From Bacillota bacterium (GTDB taxonomy: Bacteria; Bacillota; Clostridia; Clostridiales; Clostridiaceae): DNA of 64,000 bases. The stretch's first letter is position 1. Every line of letters starts with the position of its first letter. Where the stretch lies: NCBI GenBank assembly GCA_021781745.1, contig JAJXWH010000020.1, forward strand, positions 21,867 to 85,866, written 5' to 3'. This document shows positions 37,387 through 47,779 of this stretch, one piece after another. A model generated the notes under the pieces. The model did not search any database and had not been told where the DNA came from. It saw only the letters and a program-made list of their open reading frames with translations. The position numbers were made by a program, and so were the translations under genes.

Positions 37387-38640
37387 TTACTTAAGTATTT
37401 TTGTAATTCCTTCTAAATCATCTAAAGAAACTTCGAAAATTTCCCCATCACTCATTCTCTTTAAATTAACTTTTTTATTTGCTAATTCATCTTCACCTAG
37501 GATAGTTGTAAAAGCTGCTCCTATTTTATTTGCATATTTCATTTCAGCTTTAACACTTCTTCCCATATGATTAATTTCACATTTTGCTCCCAGAGCTCTT
37601 AACTCATTAGCTAATTTAAATGCATATTTACTTTCTGCTTCTCCTCTGGCTCCAATGTATAGATCAAATAAATTTTCACTTGGAATTGCAACATTTTCTT
37701 TTTCTAAAGTCATTATTAATCTTTCTACTCCCATACCAAAGCCAACTGCAGGCATATCAGGCCCACCTAGCTCCTCTATAAGCTTATCGTATCTTCCCCC
37801 ACCACATACCGTGAAGTCAGAAGTTAGAATTTCAAATATAGTCTTAGTATAGTAATCTAAACCTCTTACTATACCTGGATCTACTGTGTATGTAAGTCCT
37901 AGAATATCTAAATATTCCTTAACCTTAGCAAAATGGGTTTCACATTCTTCACAAACATACTCTAAGATTGTTGGAGCATTCTTTGTGATTTCATGACATT
38001 TCTTTTCTTTACAATCCAATATTCTCATAGGATTTTTTTCAAATCTAGTTTTACATGTCTCACAAAGTCCATCATAATTTTCAGCTAAAAATTTCTTTAA
38101 AGCTTCATTATACTTAGGTCTGCAACTTGGGCAGCCTAAATTGTTTATATTTAAGCTTAGGCTCTTCAATCCTAATTTTTTTAATGTGTCCATTGCTACT
38201 GCAATAACTTCTGCATCCATAGAAGCAGCATTCGAACCAAAAACTTCTAATCCACATTGATGAAATTGTCTAAGCCTTCCTTTTTGCACATTTTCATATC
38301 TAAAAGCAGGCGTAACATAATACAATTTTGTAGGTTGAGCTTCATTAAATAATCTATTTTCCACAAATGCTCTAACAGCTGAAGCAGTTCCTTCAGGCTT
38401 CAATGTTATACTTCTGTCACCTTTATCATTAAAAGTGTACATTTCTTTTTGAACTATATCAGTGGTGTCACCAACGCTTCTTAGAAATAATTCTGTATGT
38501 TCAAACATTGGAGTTCTAATTTCTCTAATTCCATATGTTTTAGCAACGTTTCTAAATACGTTCTCTATATATTGCCACTTATATGCATCCTGTGGTAACA
38601 TATCCTTAGTACCTTTTGGTGCTTGCATTTCCATTGCCAT
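37387..38640 (-). CDS. hisS: Histidyl-tRNA synthetase
   Basis: Class II synthetase of 417 residues. Seen: [20 protein letters not shown] at the N-terminus, [15 protein letters not shown] near 77 (motif 2 precedes [23 protein letters not shown]), the histidine A-loop [12 protein letters not shown] near 260, [14 protein letters not shown] and motif 3 [13 protein letters not shown], then the anticodon-binding domain. A cysteine-rich segment [12 protein letters not shown]...CETC...CEECETHF in the middle looks like the insertion seen in clostridial HisRS. GGGAGG precedes the ATG. No T-box is visible upstream. Confidence 0.97.
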   Translation of the reverse strand: MAMEMQAPKGTKDMLPQDAYKWQYIENVFRNVAKTYGIREIRTPMFEHTELFLRSVGDTTDIVQKEMYTFNDKGDRSITLKPEGTASAVRAFVENRLFNEAQPTKLYYVTPAFRYENVQKGRLRQFHQCGLEVFGSNAASMDAEVIAVAMDTLKKLGLKSLSLNINNLGCPSCRPKYNEALKKFLAENYDGLCETCKTRFEKNPMRILDCKEKKCHEITKNAPTILEYVCEECETHFAKVKEYLDILGLTYTVDPGIVRGLDYYTKTIFEILTSDFTVCGGGRYDKLIEELGGPDMPAVGFGMGVERLIMTLEKENVAIPSENLFDLYIGARGEAESKYAFKLANELRALGAKCEINHMGRSVKAEMKYANKIGAAFTTILGEDELANKKVNLKRMSDGEIFEVSLDDLEGITKILK

Positions 38641-38667
38641 TATCCAGTTCCTCCCAACAGTTTTAAG

Positions 38668-38703
38668 GTCAGTTAACAGCTATCTGTTATTAGTTAACTG
38701 TTT
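38668..38703. repeat. AGTTAAC-type spacer repeat
   Basis: AGTTAACAGC and TAGTTAACTG units upstream of hisS, same family as the tract at 37181. Confidence 0.5.
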
Positions 38704-38827
38704 TCAATGAAATTTATTAAAATTCCATTTTATTTTAAATTCTACATATATTATTTTCTATGCATAATTATCCATAGACAATTGTACATTATTTATTAAC
38801 AATTTAAAAGGCTAAATTCACCAGTAA

Positions 38828-40252
38828 TTAATATAAAGTATCTAATAAATTCTTTTTTCCTTCAATCATTTCATCAATTCTTGATATATATTCATGAAGA
38901 TCCTTTAGATTTGGAAATCTTTCAAGTCTATCTTCTTCTAAAAATATAACTTTACTTACAGCTGCTGCACCTAGTGCAATAGTTGTTTGTCTTTCTTCAA
39001 TCATTTGAATATTATAAATACATTCTTTACCTTCTTTAGCATACCCTAAATTCTCCATATTTCCAACCATATTCTTTTGTCTATACATATAATATGGCGA
39101 AAGTCCTAAACTATCAGCTAGATTTTTACTTTCTTCATACATTTTAATAATTTCTTCTTGGGATGTGATTTCCATTCCTTTTTTAAGAATAAATTCCTCG
39201 TACATTCTAGAACCTCGCTTTAAAGCTAAACCATGTACAGTAATACTGTCAGGTTCTAGTTCCATTAACTTATTTTTTGTATTTACTACATCTTCATGAT
39301 TTTCGCCTGGAAGTCCTATAATTATATCCATATTAATATTGTCAAAACCAAGCTCTCTCGCCATTTTAAACTTTTCTTTTATGTCCTCTGAGGAATGTGT
39401 TCTGCCAATTAGCTTTAAGGTTTTATCATTCATAGTCTGAGGATTAATACTTATTCTGTCCACATTACAATTTTTCATGGTTTGTAATTTATTTTTAGTT
39501 AAAGTATCAGGTCTACCACATTCAACTGTAAATTCTTTAACATTATTATTATTAATAAAATTACCATAAATTTCGTTCATTATCATAGCAAATTCTTCAT
39601 CGTTGACTGCTGTTGGAGTTCCTCCTCCAAAATATACAGATTCAATATTAAGTTTTTTTTCTTTAACATACTCACTAATCCCCCTAATTTCCTTTGTTAA
39701 AGCTTGTAAGTATGGATTTACTAATTTCTTTTGAACACTTATTGAATTTGAAGTAAAGGAGCAATAAAGGCATTTAGTTGGGCAAAACGCCATACCAATA
39801 TAAATAGCAATATTATTTTTATCCTTATTAACTATTCTTTCCTCTGCTTTAGCCACATCGATACATAATTTTGCTTTATCTTTATGAGCTAAATATTTAT
39901 CCTTAAATATTTCAATAACTTCATCTTCAGTATTTCCTTCTTTAAGCAGTTTTAATGCTATTTTAGAAGGTCTAATTCCAATTAAAATTCCCCATGGATA
40001 TATATCATGGGTTATGTCCCTTAAGCACAGAAAAAGAAATCTTCTAAGAGAATTCTTAATGTCTTCTCCTAAAGATTCTTCTTTGCAATAATCTTCGTAT
40101 TCAAATCTTAAAATTTTTTCATTAATATAGAAAATAAAGTTTGCTTCTTCTAAATCTACAAATTTAATTTCTTTCATTGAAAAATATACATTAAATAATT
40201 GATATACCTCATATCTATATTTTAAGTCATTTAAATTAATTTTAACTTCCAT
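38828..40252 (-). CDS. hemZ: Coproporphyrinogen III oxidase-like radical SAM protein HemZ
   Basis: Radical SAM protein of about 474 residues, HemZ type. A distinctive N-terminal domain ends in YPWGILIGIRPSKIALKLLKEG near 115; the radical SAM core follows with the cluster motif FCPTKCLYCSF (CxxxCxxC) near 170, VYFGGGTPTAVNDEEF, RISINPQTMNDKTLKLIGRTHSSED and NMDIIIGLPGE. Ending EERQTTIALGAAAVSK is typical. It is proposed to act in heme synthesis or, like HemW, in heme handling. The second of two adjacent ATGs (40252) is five bases after AAGGGAG and is chosen. Confidence 0.92.
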   Translation of the reverse strand: MEVKINLNDLKYRYEVYQLFNVYFSMKEIKFVDLEEANFIFYINEKILRFEYEDYCKEESLGEDIKNSLRRFLFLCLRDITHDIYPWGILIGIRPSKIALKLLKEGNTEDEVIEIFKDKYLAHKDKAKLCIDVAKAEERIVNKDKNNIAIYIGMAFCPTKCLYCSFTSNSISVQKKLVNPYLQALTKEIRGISEYVKEKKLNIESVYFGGGTPTAVNDEEFAMIMNEIYGNFINNNNVKEFTVECGRPDTLTKNKLQTMKNCNVDRISINPQTMNDKTLKLIGRTHSSEDIKEKFKMARELGFDNINMDIIIGLPGENHEDVVNTKNKLMELEPDSITVHGLALKRGSRMYEEFILKKGMEITSQEEIIKMYEESKNLADSLGLSPYYMYRQKNMVGNMENLGYAKEGKECIYNIQMIEERQTTIALGAAAVSKVIFLEEDRLERFPNLKDLHEYISRIDEMIEGKKNLLDTLY

Positions 40253-40297
40253 CATTGCTCCCTTAAAAAATGTGTAATACACTTGCACATTTATCTC

Positions 40298-40894
40298 TTA
40301 TAAAAATGGATTATTTCTCTTCTCGTAACCTATAGTAGATGAAGGTCCATGACCTGGATAAACTTCAATATTATCTCCTAAAGGAATTAATTTCTGCTTA
40401 ATATTTGTTACGAGCTGTACTCCGTTACCACCCGGGAAGTCACTTCTTCCTATAGATTGCATAAATAGAGTATCTCCTGTGAAAAGTTTATCATTTACTA
40501 AGAAACAAATTCCACCTGCCGTATGCCCTGGTGTTTCAATAACTTTTATAATATTGCCACCAAGATTTAAAATATCTCCTTCTTTTAAATACTCTGCAGT
40601 TTTAGGTAAAGATCCAAATACAAATTTATCCTTTTCCATGTATTCTTCTTCTGCTTTATTTATATAAAATGGAATACTTAATTCATTTACTAATTCTACA
40701 ACTCCATCTACGTGATCGCTATGACCATGCGTTAACAGGATAAATTTAGGCTTTGCACCTAAATTCCCAATCTCTTGGGCTATTAATTTTGCATGTCCAC
40801 CCGGATCTATAATGGCAAGTTCTTTAGTATCTTCATCCATTATTAAGTAACAATTTTCTTCATAAATTCCTGCTATAATTGTTTTTATAATCAA
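40298..40894 (-). CDS. MBL-fold metallo-hydrolase, glyoxalase II-like
   Basis: A 198-residue metallo-beta-lactamase-fold hydrolase. Metal motifs: LTHGHSDHVDG (HxHxDH) near 55-64, ETPGHTAGGICF near 120-132, FTGDTLF near 140 and VYPGHGPSSTIGYEK near 178. This is the short group often called YcbL/GloB-like; substrate unknown. TTG start at 40894 after GGAGG. It lies between dtd and hemZ and is probably co-transcribed. Confidence 0.92.
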   Translation of the reverse strand: MIIKTIIAGIYEENCYLIMDEDTKELAIIDPGGHAKLIAQEIGNLGAKPKFILLTHGHSDHVDGVVELVNELSIPFYINKAEEEYMEKDKFVFGSLPKTAEYLKEGDILNLGGNIIKVIETPGHTAGGICFLVNDKLFTGDTLFMQSIGRSDFPGGNGVQLVTNIKQKLIPLGDNIEVYPGHGPSSTIGYEKRNNPFL

Positions 40895-40906
40895 CTTTAA
40901 TTCCTC

Positions 40907-41356
40907 CTAAAAATTTCTTTTACTATCTAATAATATTGTCACAGGACCATCATTATTAATATTAACCTTCATATCTGCACCAAATTCACCACATTCAATT
41001 TTTAAATTTGATTCTTTAAGCAACTCAATAAACTCTTCATAAAGCTTTATAGCTTCTTCTCCACTTTTAGCTTCCATAAAGTTTGGCCTTCGACCTTTTC
41101 TACAATCTCCATATAGTGTAAATTGAGAGATAACAAGTATTTCACCTTTGATATCCAGCAATGATAAATTCATTTTATCATTTTCATCATGAAATACTCT
41201 TAAATTAATAATTTTATCTTTAATGTACTTTAAATCTTCTAAAGTATCATCTTTAGCTATACCTACTAAAACATTAACACCTTTTCCTATTTCTCCAATG
41301 ATGTTTCCATTCACACAAACACTAGATGAGGTTACTCTTTGCACTACAGCTCTCAT
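40907..41356 (-). CDS. dtd: D-aminoacyl-tRNA deacylase
   Basis: A 149-residue DTD protein that frees tRNA from D-amino acids. Seen: [17 protein letters not shown] at the start, [30 protein letters not shown] near 78-97 (SQFTLY catalytic segment) and the [13 protein letters not shown]-terminal motif near 133-144. AGGTGAG before the ATG. Directly follows relA, as in many Firmicutes. Confidence 0.96.
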   Translation of the reverse strand: MRAVVQRVTSSSVCVNGNIIGEIGKGVNVLVGIAKDDTLEDLKYIKDKIINLRVFHDENDKMNLSLLDIKGEILVISQFTLYGDCRKGRRPNFMEAKSGEEAIKLYEEFIELLKESNLKIECGEFGADMKVNINNDGPVTILLDSKRNF

Positions 41357-41390
41357 GCTATCTCACCTTTCTTATTTCTAGGCAATGTAT

Positions 41391-43601
41391 CTAAGAATTA
41401 ACTCTATATACATCCACTACACCTCTTAATCTTTTAATTCTCTTCATTAAATCTTTTAAACTATCAACAGAAGTAATCTTTAATTTTACATTAATTACTG
41501 CACATCCCTGTTTGGATAAGTTTGCATTTACGGCACTTAATTGAAGCTTAAGATCAGTGATAACACTCATTATATCTGCAAGTAATCCTTCTCTATCATC
41601 TGCTTGAACTTGTATTTCAGCAAAGTAAGATGTTCCCTTTGCTGATCCCCAGTTAACTTCTACAACTCTATCTTTATCTGTTTCGATAAGGGCTTGTAAA
41701 TTACTGCAATCTTCTCTATGTACTGATACACCTCTACCTTTAGTTATGTACCCTAAAATTTCATCTCCTGGAACCGGGCTGCAGCATTTAGCAAATCTAA
41801 CCATAAGATTGCTTTCACCTTTAACTGTTATCCCATAACCATTAGGCTCAGGCTTTCTTGCTGTTTTCGCAATTTGCTCTTCAATACTCTTGTTTAGAAT
41901 TTCTTTATTTTCTTTACTAGTTTTATCTACACCGATTCCATTGTCTTCCTTAAGTTTTACAATAAGAGTTGATACAGAAAAGCCACCAATTCCAATTAAA
42001 GCATACAAATCATCCATTGAATGGATATTGTATCTTTTAATGAGTTTCTCATAGAACTCGCCTTTAGCTATATCATTATAATTAACACCTTGCTTTTTTA
42101 GTTCTTTTTCAAGCTGCTCTTTACCTTTTAATATATTTTCCTCTTTTTTAGCTTTTTTAAACCAAAGTTTTATTTTACTTTTAGATTGGTTGCTTTTTGC
42201 AATATTGAGCCAATCCATATTTGGTCCTTTTGCATTAGGAGAAGTTAATATTTCAACTATTTCTCCAGTTTTCAGAGTATAATCTAATGGAACTATTTTA
42301 CCATTAACCTTGGCTCCTATACACTTATTTCCTATGTCTGTATGTATTCTATAAGCGAAATCTATAGGGGTTGCGTTATTACATAAATTTATTACAACGC
42401 CTTTTGGAGTAAATACAAAAACTTCGTCTGAAAATAAATCAATTTTAAATCCTTCAATAAATTCTTCAGCATCTGATGTTTCTTTCTGCCACTCTAGCAT
42501 ATCTCTAAGCCATACAAGCTTCTTTTCAAAATCCTTTTGTTTATCTTGTTCAGGTTTCCCTGAATCGCCTTCTTTGTATTTCCAATGAGCAGCTATTCCA
42601 TACTCTGCAGTCTTATGCATTTCAAAAGTTCTAATCTGAATCTCAAAAGTTTTACCTTGTGGTCCAATTACAGTGGTATGTAATGATTGATACATATTAG
42701 GCTTAGGCATAGCAATATAATCCTTAAATCGGCCTGGTATTGGCCTGTAAATAGTATGAACTATACCAAGAACTCCATAACAGTCTTTAACCGAGTGAAC
42801 TAATACTCTAATTGCTGTTAAATCAAAAATCTGTTCAATACTCTTATTTTTGCTAACCATTTTTTTATAAATGCTATAAAAATGCTTAGGTCTTCCATCA
42901 ATATCTGAATGTATCCCTGAAGCTTCTAACTTTTCGTATAAGTCCTTTACAATATCTTTTATATAAGTTTCTCTTTCAACTCTTTTTTCAGCAATACTAT
43001 CTACTAATTCATAGTATTCTTTTTCATGTAAATATCTAAAACATAAATCTTCTAATTCCCATTTAATTTTAGACATACCAAGTCTGTGAGCTAATGGAGC
43101 ATAAATATCTAAAGTTTCCTTCGCTTTATTTTTCTGTTTCTTTTCTGGCATGAATTTAAGAGTTCTCATATTGTGCAATCTATCCGCTAACTTAATAATA
43201 ATTACTCTTATATCCTTGGCCATAGCAAGTAACATTTTTCTAACATTATCAGCTTGTTGTTCTTCTTTAGTTTTGTATTCCATTTCACCAAGTTTAGTAA
43301 GCTTCGTAACACCTTCCACTAAATCAGCTATCTCTGCATTGAAAAGTTTGACTGTTTCATCATAAGAACAATCTGTATCTTCAATAACATCATGTAATAA
43401 TCCAGCTACAATAGTATTTGTATCCATTCCTAATTCTGCCAAAATTTCTGCCACTGCTATTGGATGGATTATATACGGTTCACCCGATTCTCTTTTTTGG
43501 TCCTTATGAGCTTGCTCTGCGAAATGATATGCTTTTTCTACCATATTAACATCGACATTGTTACAATTGTTATGGATCTTTTCCAATAATTTATCAATCA
43601 T
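41391..43601 (-). CDS. relA: Bifunctional (p)ppGpp synthetase/hydrolase
   Basis: Long RSH protein of 736 residues that makes and degrades (p)ppGpp. Order: HD hydrolase domain (YIIHPIAVAEILAELGM, LLHDVIEDTD near 67-77), synthetase domain with GRFKDYIAMPKPNMYQSLHTTV near 290-312 (the RxKD motif of bifunctional enzymes), TGS domain (VFVFTPKGVVINLCNNATPIDFAYRIHTDIGN near 393-425), helical and zinc-finger region with RFAKCCSPVPGDEI near 605, and a C-terminal ACT domain (YFAEIQVQADDREGLLADIMSVI near 667). AAGGAG precedes the ATG. Neighbours apt and dtd are the usual ones. Confidence 0.97.
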   Translation of the reverse strand: MIDKLLEKIHNNCNNVDVNMVEKAYHFAEQAHKDQKRESGEPYIIHPIAVAEILAELGMDTNTIVAGLLHDVIEDTDCSYDETVKLFNAEIADLVEGVTKLTKLGEMEYKTKEEQQADNVRKMLLAMAKDIRVIIIKLADRLHNMRTLKFMPEKKQKNKAKETLDIYAPLAHRLGMSKIKWELEDLCFRYLHEKEYYELVDSIAEKRVERETYIKDIVKDLYEKLEASGIHSDIDGRPKHFYSIYKKMVSKNKSIEQIFDLTAIRVLVHSVKDCYGVLGIVHTIYRPIPGRFKDYIAMPKPNMYQSLHTTVIGPQGKTFEIQIRTFEMHKTAEYGIAAHWKYKEGDSGKPEQDKQKDFEKKLVWLRDMLEWQKETSDAEEFIEGFKIDLFSDEVFVFTPKGVVINLCNNATPIDFAYRIHTDIGNKCIGAKVNGKIVPLDYTLKTGEIVEILTSPNAKGPNMDWLNIAKSNQSKSKIKLWFKKAKKEENILKGKEQLEKELKKQGVNYNDIAKGEFYEKLIKRYNIHSMDDLYALIGIGGFSVSTLIVKLKEDNGIGVDKTSKENKEILNKSIEEQIAKTARKPEPNGYGITVKGESNLMVRFAKCCSPVPGDEILGYITKGRGVSVHREDCSNLQALIETDKDRVVEVNWGSAKGTSYFAEIQVQADDREGLLADIMSVITDLKLQLSAVNANLSKQGCAVINVKLKITSVDSLKDLMKRIKRLRGVVDVYRVNS

Positions 43602-43638
43602 AAGGATTGCTCTCCTTCTACGTTAAAACTAAATTCAA

Positions 43639-43660
43639 AGGCTGGTTCAATAACCAGCCT
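43639..43660. terminator. Stem-loop upstream of relA
   Basis: Nine-bp stem AGGCTGGTT with its complement around CAAT, lying 38 bases before the relA start. It is followed by a T-run only on the plus strand. It may be an attenuator or part of the relA leader. Confidence 0.45.
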
Positions 43661-43725
43661 AACTTTTTAATAATTATATATTATTTTAAGATTATTTTCA
43701 ATAAGGCATTAACATATATACTAAA

Positions 43726-43768
43726 AAATAATAGTTCAAATATACATTGTATATTTGAACTATTATTT
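43726..43768 (-). terminator. Rho-independent terminator after apt
   Basis: A perfect 19-bp stem (43726-43744 with 43750-43768) closes a five-base loop and is followed by T-rich sequence on the minus strand. It lies 90 bases past the apt stop. Confidence 0.75.
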
Positions 43769-43857
43769 CATAAGTGGAAAATAATTGGTACCCTTACCAA
43801 AATCAATTTTCAAAGATAACTAAAAATTATCCTTGAAAATTCAATAATTAGTTTAAA

Positions 43858-44376
43858 TTATATATCATATTTTACTAATGATAATACATCATAACCCTTA
43901 AGCTTATCTTTTCCATTTAGTTCTGTTAATTCTATTACAAAATCCAGTGAAACAACTTCTCCTCTAGCTTGTTCAATTAATTTTGCAACTCCTTCTACTG
44001 TACCTCCTGTAGCCAATAAGTCATCTACAACTGCAACTCTTTGACCTGGCTTAATAGAATCTTTATGAAGTTGAAGCTGATCTTCTCCATATTCTAATCC
44101 ATAATTAATAGAAATTGTTTCTCCAGGTAATTTTCCTGGTTTTCTCACTGGAACAAATCCTATTCCTAAAGCATACGCAACAGGAACACCAAAAATAAAG
44201 CCTCTAGCTTCTGGTCCTACTATTAAATCAACTTTTTTGTCTTCTAAATGTTTTACAATTTGATCTATTGCTTCCTTTAATGCTTTCCCATCGCCTATTA
44301 ATGTTGTTATATCCTTAAAGCTTATTCCTTCTTTAGGGAAATTTTCAATTACTCTTATCTTTTCTTTTAAATCCAT
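43858..44376 (-). CDS. apt: Adenine phosphoribosyltransferase
   Basis: Purine salvage enzyme of 172 residues: adenine plus PRPP to AMP. Seen: [50 protein letters not shown] near 85-95 and the PRPP loop [17 protein letters not shown] near 117-133. ATG at 44376 is placed after GGAGGAG; the frame is open twelve codons further without a site. Confidence 0.97.
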   Translation of the reverse strand: MDLKEKIRVIENFPKEGISFKDITTLIGDGKALKEAIDQIVKHLEDKKVDLIVGPEARGFIFGVPVAYALGIGFVPVRKPGKLPGETISINYGLEYGEDQLQLHKDSIKPGQRVAVVDDLLATGGTVEGVAKLIEQARGEVVSLDFVIELTELNGKDKLKGYDVLSLVKYDI

Positions 44377-44469
44377 TTTAACTCCTCCATAGCATTTATT
44401 TATTAACCACAAATTTATGATTCAATATAAAAACAAAAAAATAGATAGTTATAAATTAATTAATCAATA

Positions 44470-45339
44470 TTACATATATTTTAAAGAATTAGTCTTCTTT
44501 AATCTATATAAATATTTAACAATCTGATCAGCTCTATCTTTATCATTTGTGGTTAAAAGTTCTAAAACTATTCGAGCATTATCCATAACACCTACTGCAC
44601 CCTTTGGTGGAATTAATAATTCTATAATTCTATTTATACCATCATCACCAAATTCTTCTATACTGCTGAATTCAATTATAGACCTTAACCCATTGTTATT
44701 AGTATTCATTAAAAATTTATTTCCTTCTTTAATTAATACTCCATTCTCACCTTTTGCTGGTACCTTTGCCCAAGCAATGCCTATAAGTATTAAGTCTAAA
44801 TATTTATTAATACTTTTCATATTATAGTAAATGGCAATTGCCTGCATAAGTTTAAATGCCAGCCCACTTATTGATAAATTTTTATACCTATATTGGCAAC
44901 CCTTTTGATTAGGATTAATGTAAATGTAATCATTCACAATCTCACTTTTTTCATTCTCTAGAACGATTAAATCTATACCTAATTTTTTACATAAATCAAC
45001 CTCTTCTTGTGATCTTAATCCTACACCTAAAGTAATTAAAAGCTCAGCTCCTAAAAAATCAACATTATTTTTTATATCCACAGAATTTATTACTGCATCA
45101 TTTTCTTGTCTATCATATATTAAATATTCAACATCAGCATTTAAATATCTTAAGACAAGAATTAAAGATGAAACAGCACAAATTCCATCAACATTATATG
45201 TACCATATATAACTATCTTATGTCTGTTATTAACAGCCAAAGCTAGCCTTTCTATTGCTTTGTTCATACCTTTAAGTATAAATGGGTTATATCCACTAAT
45301 ATAATTTGGACAATATATACTCTCCCAGAATTTACGCAT
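44470..45339 (-). CDS. Truncated RecJ-like DHH protein without catalytic motifs
   Basis: A 289-residue protein in the place where clostridia carry recJ. It keeps the RecJ framework (GYNPFILKGMNKAIERLALAV, INPNQKGCQYRYKNLSISGLAFKLMQAI) but the metal motifs are changed: the DYDADG box reads GTYNVDG, the DxG box reads LGVG and the DHH box reads LEN. It also stops at about half the usual RecJ length, lacking the DHHA1 and OB parts. So it can hardly be an active exonuclease. Its frame is intact and codon use looks normal, which suggests that it is kept for another purpose. Confidence 0.75.
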   Translation of the reverse strand: MRKFWESIYCPNYISGYNPFILKGMNKAIERLALAVNNRHKIVIYGTYNVDGICAVSSLILVLRYLNADVEYLIYDRQENDAVINSVDIKNNVDFLGAELLITLGVGLRSQEEVDLCKKLGIDLIVLENEKSEIVNDYIYINPNQKGCQYRYKNLSISGLAFKLMQAIAIYYNMKSINKYLDLILIGIAWAKVPAKGENGVLIKEGNKFLMNTNNNGLRSIIEFSSIEEFGDDGINRIIELLIPPKGAVGVMDNARIVLELLTTNDKDRADQIVKYLYRLKKTNSLKYM

Positions 45340-45423
45340 GGCTTATTCCTCCATAAAATTAGAAAACACCTATATTATAAATGATTATTATAAATTTTAC
45401 AATTATTTTACTTAACAATTGTA

Positions 45424-45450
45424 AAAACCCCCATTTGATCTGGAGGTTTT
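45424..45450 (-). terminator. Rho-independent terminator after secF
   Basis: Ten bases AAAACCCCCA (45424-45433) pair with 45441-45450 with one mismatch around a seven-base loop, followed by T-run on the minus strand, 17 bases past the secF stop. Confidence 0.75.
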
Positions 45451-45467
45451 ATAATCATTTCCAGCAA

Positions 45468-46343
45468 TTAAGCACTTTGTAGTTTTCTTTTCTTGTTTCC
45501 AATTTTATCTTTTAAATATACCCATATTGGAGAAGCTATGCAAATTGATGAATAAGCTCCACTTATAATTCCAACAATTAACGGAATTGTAAATGCTCTA
45601 ACAGATGGTACTAAAATGTTCATTGCAATAATAGTAACTACTGTTGCTGCAGAAGTATATATTGATCTTTTTATTGTTTCAGTCAAACTAACATCTGCTA
45701 CTTCTATTGATTTTGCTCTTCTCATTATTTTCGAATTTTCTCTGATTCTATCAAAAATAACTATTGTATCACACATAGAATATCCTACTATAGTTAGTAT
45801 TGCTGCAACAAACGGAGTGTTTACTGGAATATAAAATATTGAATAAACAGAAATTGTTACTAAAATATCATGAATTGTAGCAGCTATAGCTGCAACTCCA
45901 AATTTAAATTCAAATCTTATAGCTATATATATAAGCATTACACCAAAAGCAGCCAATAAAGCGGAAATTGAATTTCTAGTTAATTCTTTTCCTACTGAAG
46001 AACCTATTTCATCTTGAGAAACTAATGCTTTATCATCTAACTGATATTTATTCTTTAAATCTGTCATAATTGAAGCCAATTTAGTGCTGTCAAGATCAGC
46101 AGACTTTATTTCATACTGATTATTATCTGACGTATTTGTAGATGCGTCTGGTGAGTAACTTCTTACAATACTATCCACATCTTCTTTATTTATATTTTCA
46201 TTTAATTGCAATACTATATCAGAACCACCTTTAAAATCTATACCAAAATTCAGACCTCTAACTGCTAAGAATCCCATTCCAATTACAATAATTATTAGGG
46301 AAATTGAAAACCATATTTTAGTTTTTTCCATTATCTTAAGCAT
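45468..46343 (-). CDS. secF: Protein-export membrane protein SecF
   Basis: A 291-residue subunit of the SecDF complex, which uses the proton gradient to aid late export steps. Six membrane segments: one at residues 12-28, then a short extracytoplasmic domain, then five from about 125. Signature LNFGIDFKGGSDIVLQL near 30-46 and YSMCDTIVIFDRIREN near 182-198. The start overlaps the end of secD by eight bases. GGGGGAAG precedes the ATG. Confidence 0.96.
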   Translation of the reverse strand: MLKIMEKTKIWFSISLIIIVIGMGFLAVRGLNFGIDFKGGSDIVLQLNENINKEDVDSIVRSYSPDASTNTSDNNQYEIKSADLDSTKLASIMTDLKNKYQLDDKALVSQDEIGSSVGKELTRNSISALLAAFGVMLIYIAIRFEFKFGVAAIAATIHDILVTISVYSIFYIPVNTPFVAAILTIVGYSMCDTIVIFDRIRENSKIMRRAKSIEVADVSLTETIKRSIYTSAATVVTIIAMNILVPSVRAFTIPLIVGIISGAYSSICIASPIWVYLKDKIGNKKRKLQSA

Positions 46344-47601
46344 GTTTTTCTTCCCCCTTTTTTATTCCTACTCCAAAGTGTGATATTTTGCTTATTAATC
46401 CACATTCTACTGATAAATTAACAAGTAATTTTGTTATTATTAATCCTGTAAATAAACTTATAATTATACCTATCATAAGTGTAACTGCAAAACCTTTAAC
46501 TGTTCCTGATCCTATGAAATATAAAATTAACGCGGCAAGCAAAGTAGTTACATTTGAGTCAACTATTGACGATAAGGCATTTTCTCCACCCTTTTTAACT
46601 GCTGCTTTAATGGAGTATCCCTTCCTTAACTCTTCTTTGGTTCTTTCAAAAATCAGTATATTAGCATCAACTGCAACACCAATTGTAAGTAAGAACGCTG
46701 CAATACCAGGAAGAGTTAATGTAACTCCAACTTCCACAAATGCAAAAAGCGTAAGTGTTATATATAGTGTTAATGCAATATTAGCCATTAAACCTTGAAG
46801 CCTATAGTTTATTAACATGAATAAAAACACTAATGCAACTCCAATAATTCCAGCTTTAATGGAATTCGGGAATGCTGTAGCACCAAGTTCAGCCCCAACA
46901 TTGCTGACCGTTACTTCTTTTACCGGGATTGGAAGTGCACCTGAATTAATCATTCCTGCTAACTTCTTGTTTTCTTCTAATGTACCATGAGTCTCAATAC
47001 TTGCAACTCCACCTGAAATTTGAGTATTTACAACTGGGTCTGAAATCATCTCATCGTCAAGATAAATCGATATTTTTTGTCCAACATATTTCCCTGTTGC
47101 ATCAGCAAATTTTTGAGCACCTTCATCATTTAATTGTAAACCAACTTCATATCCGCCGCTTTGTTGATTAAGCTGTGCAGTTGCTTTCTTTACATCTTTA
47201 CCAGTTAAAATCTCTTCACCATTAGGTCCTTTAAATACTAAATTACCAGATTGACTTAAGCTATCAACAATTTCCTTGGAATTCGTCATTCCTGGTATAT
47301 CTACTCTAATTCTTTTTTGTCCTTCAGTTGTTACAATTGTTTCAGCTACTCCAAGTTTATTTACTCTTAGAGATATATGTTCCTTAGCACTTTCCAATTC
47401 ATCTGGTGTTACATTATCCTTTTGAATTTCCATAAGAACTGAAGTCCCACCTTGTAAATCTAGTCCTCTAGTTATTACTTTATCAAATGATTTAAATTGC
47501 CATCCTCCTAGAACAAATCCTTTAAATCCTGCAAAAGCTAAAAATCCAATTACAGCAATAATCATAACTAATAATGCTGAACTTTTGCTTTTCCTTTTCA
47601 T
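46336..47601 (-). CDS. secD: Protein-export membrane protein SecD
   Basis: A 421-residue SecD. N-terminal membrane segment, then GLDLQGGTSVLMEIQ near 46-60, the P1 domain (LRVNKLGVAETIVTTEGQKRIRVDIPGM) and five C-terminal membrane segments with GVAVDANILIFERTKEELRKG near 305-325. It forms one complex with SecF, whose gene overlaps. AGAGGGGG precedes the ATG. Confidence 0.96.
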   Translation of the reverse strand: MKRKSKSSALLVMIIAVIGFLAFAGFKGFVLGGWQFKSFDKVITRGLDLQGGTSVLMEIQKDNVTPDELESAKEHISLRVNKLGVAETIVTTEGQKRIRVDIPGMTNSKEIVDSLSQSGNLVFKGPNGEEILTGKDVKKATAQLNQQSGGYEVGLQLNDEGAQKFADATGKYVGQKISIYLDDEMISDPVVNTQISGGVASIETHGTLEENKKLAGMINSGALPIPVKEVTVSNVGAELGATAFPNSIKAGIIGVALVFLFMLINYRLQGLMANIALTLYITLTLFAFVEVGVTLTLPGIAAFLLTIGVAVDANILIFERTKEELRKGYSIKAAVKKGGENALSSIVDSNVTTLLAALILYFIGSGTVKGFAVTLMIGIIISLFTGLIITKLLVNLSVECGLISKISHFGVGIKKGEEKHA

Positions 47602-47718
47602 CTTAATCCCCCTCTACATATTATGTCTTTACTAAATTAGTATCTTTAAATATTCAAATAGTAAAAGTTTAAATTATACTACGATAAACTTTTCTATAGT
47701 TATGTAAAACACTAAAAT

Positions 47719-47779
47719 ATTTAAAATTAAGAAAATAAATTCTTTATTTACAAGAATTTATTAATTCTTAATTTTAAAT
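47719..47779 (-). terminator. AT-only stem-loop in the gap before secD
   Basis: A long imperfect inverted repeat (about 24 bases each side, 47719-47742 and 47754-47779, two-base bulge) made only of weak pairs, in the 353-base gap between the TIGR04086 gene and secD. It may end the upstream transcript. No gene is seen in the gap. Confidence 0.45.

Noticed and set aside
38641..38827. Possible T-box upstream of hisS
   Set aside because: The spacer is under 190 bases, filled with AGTTAAC repeats, and lacks the conserved T-box antiterminator sequence.
46388..46798. A 136-codon plus-strand frame inside secD
   Set aside because: Antisense shadow of a well-conserved membrane-protein gene, without a start site of its own.
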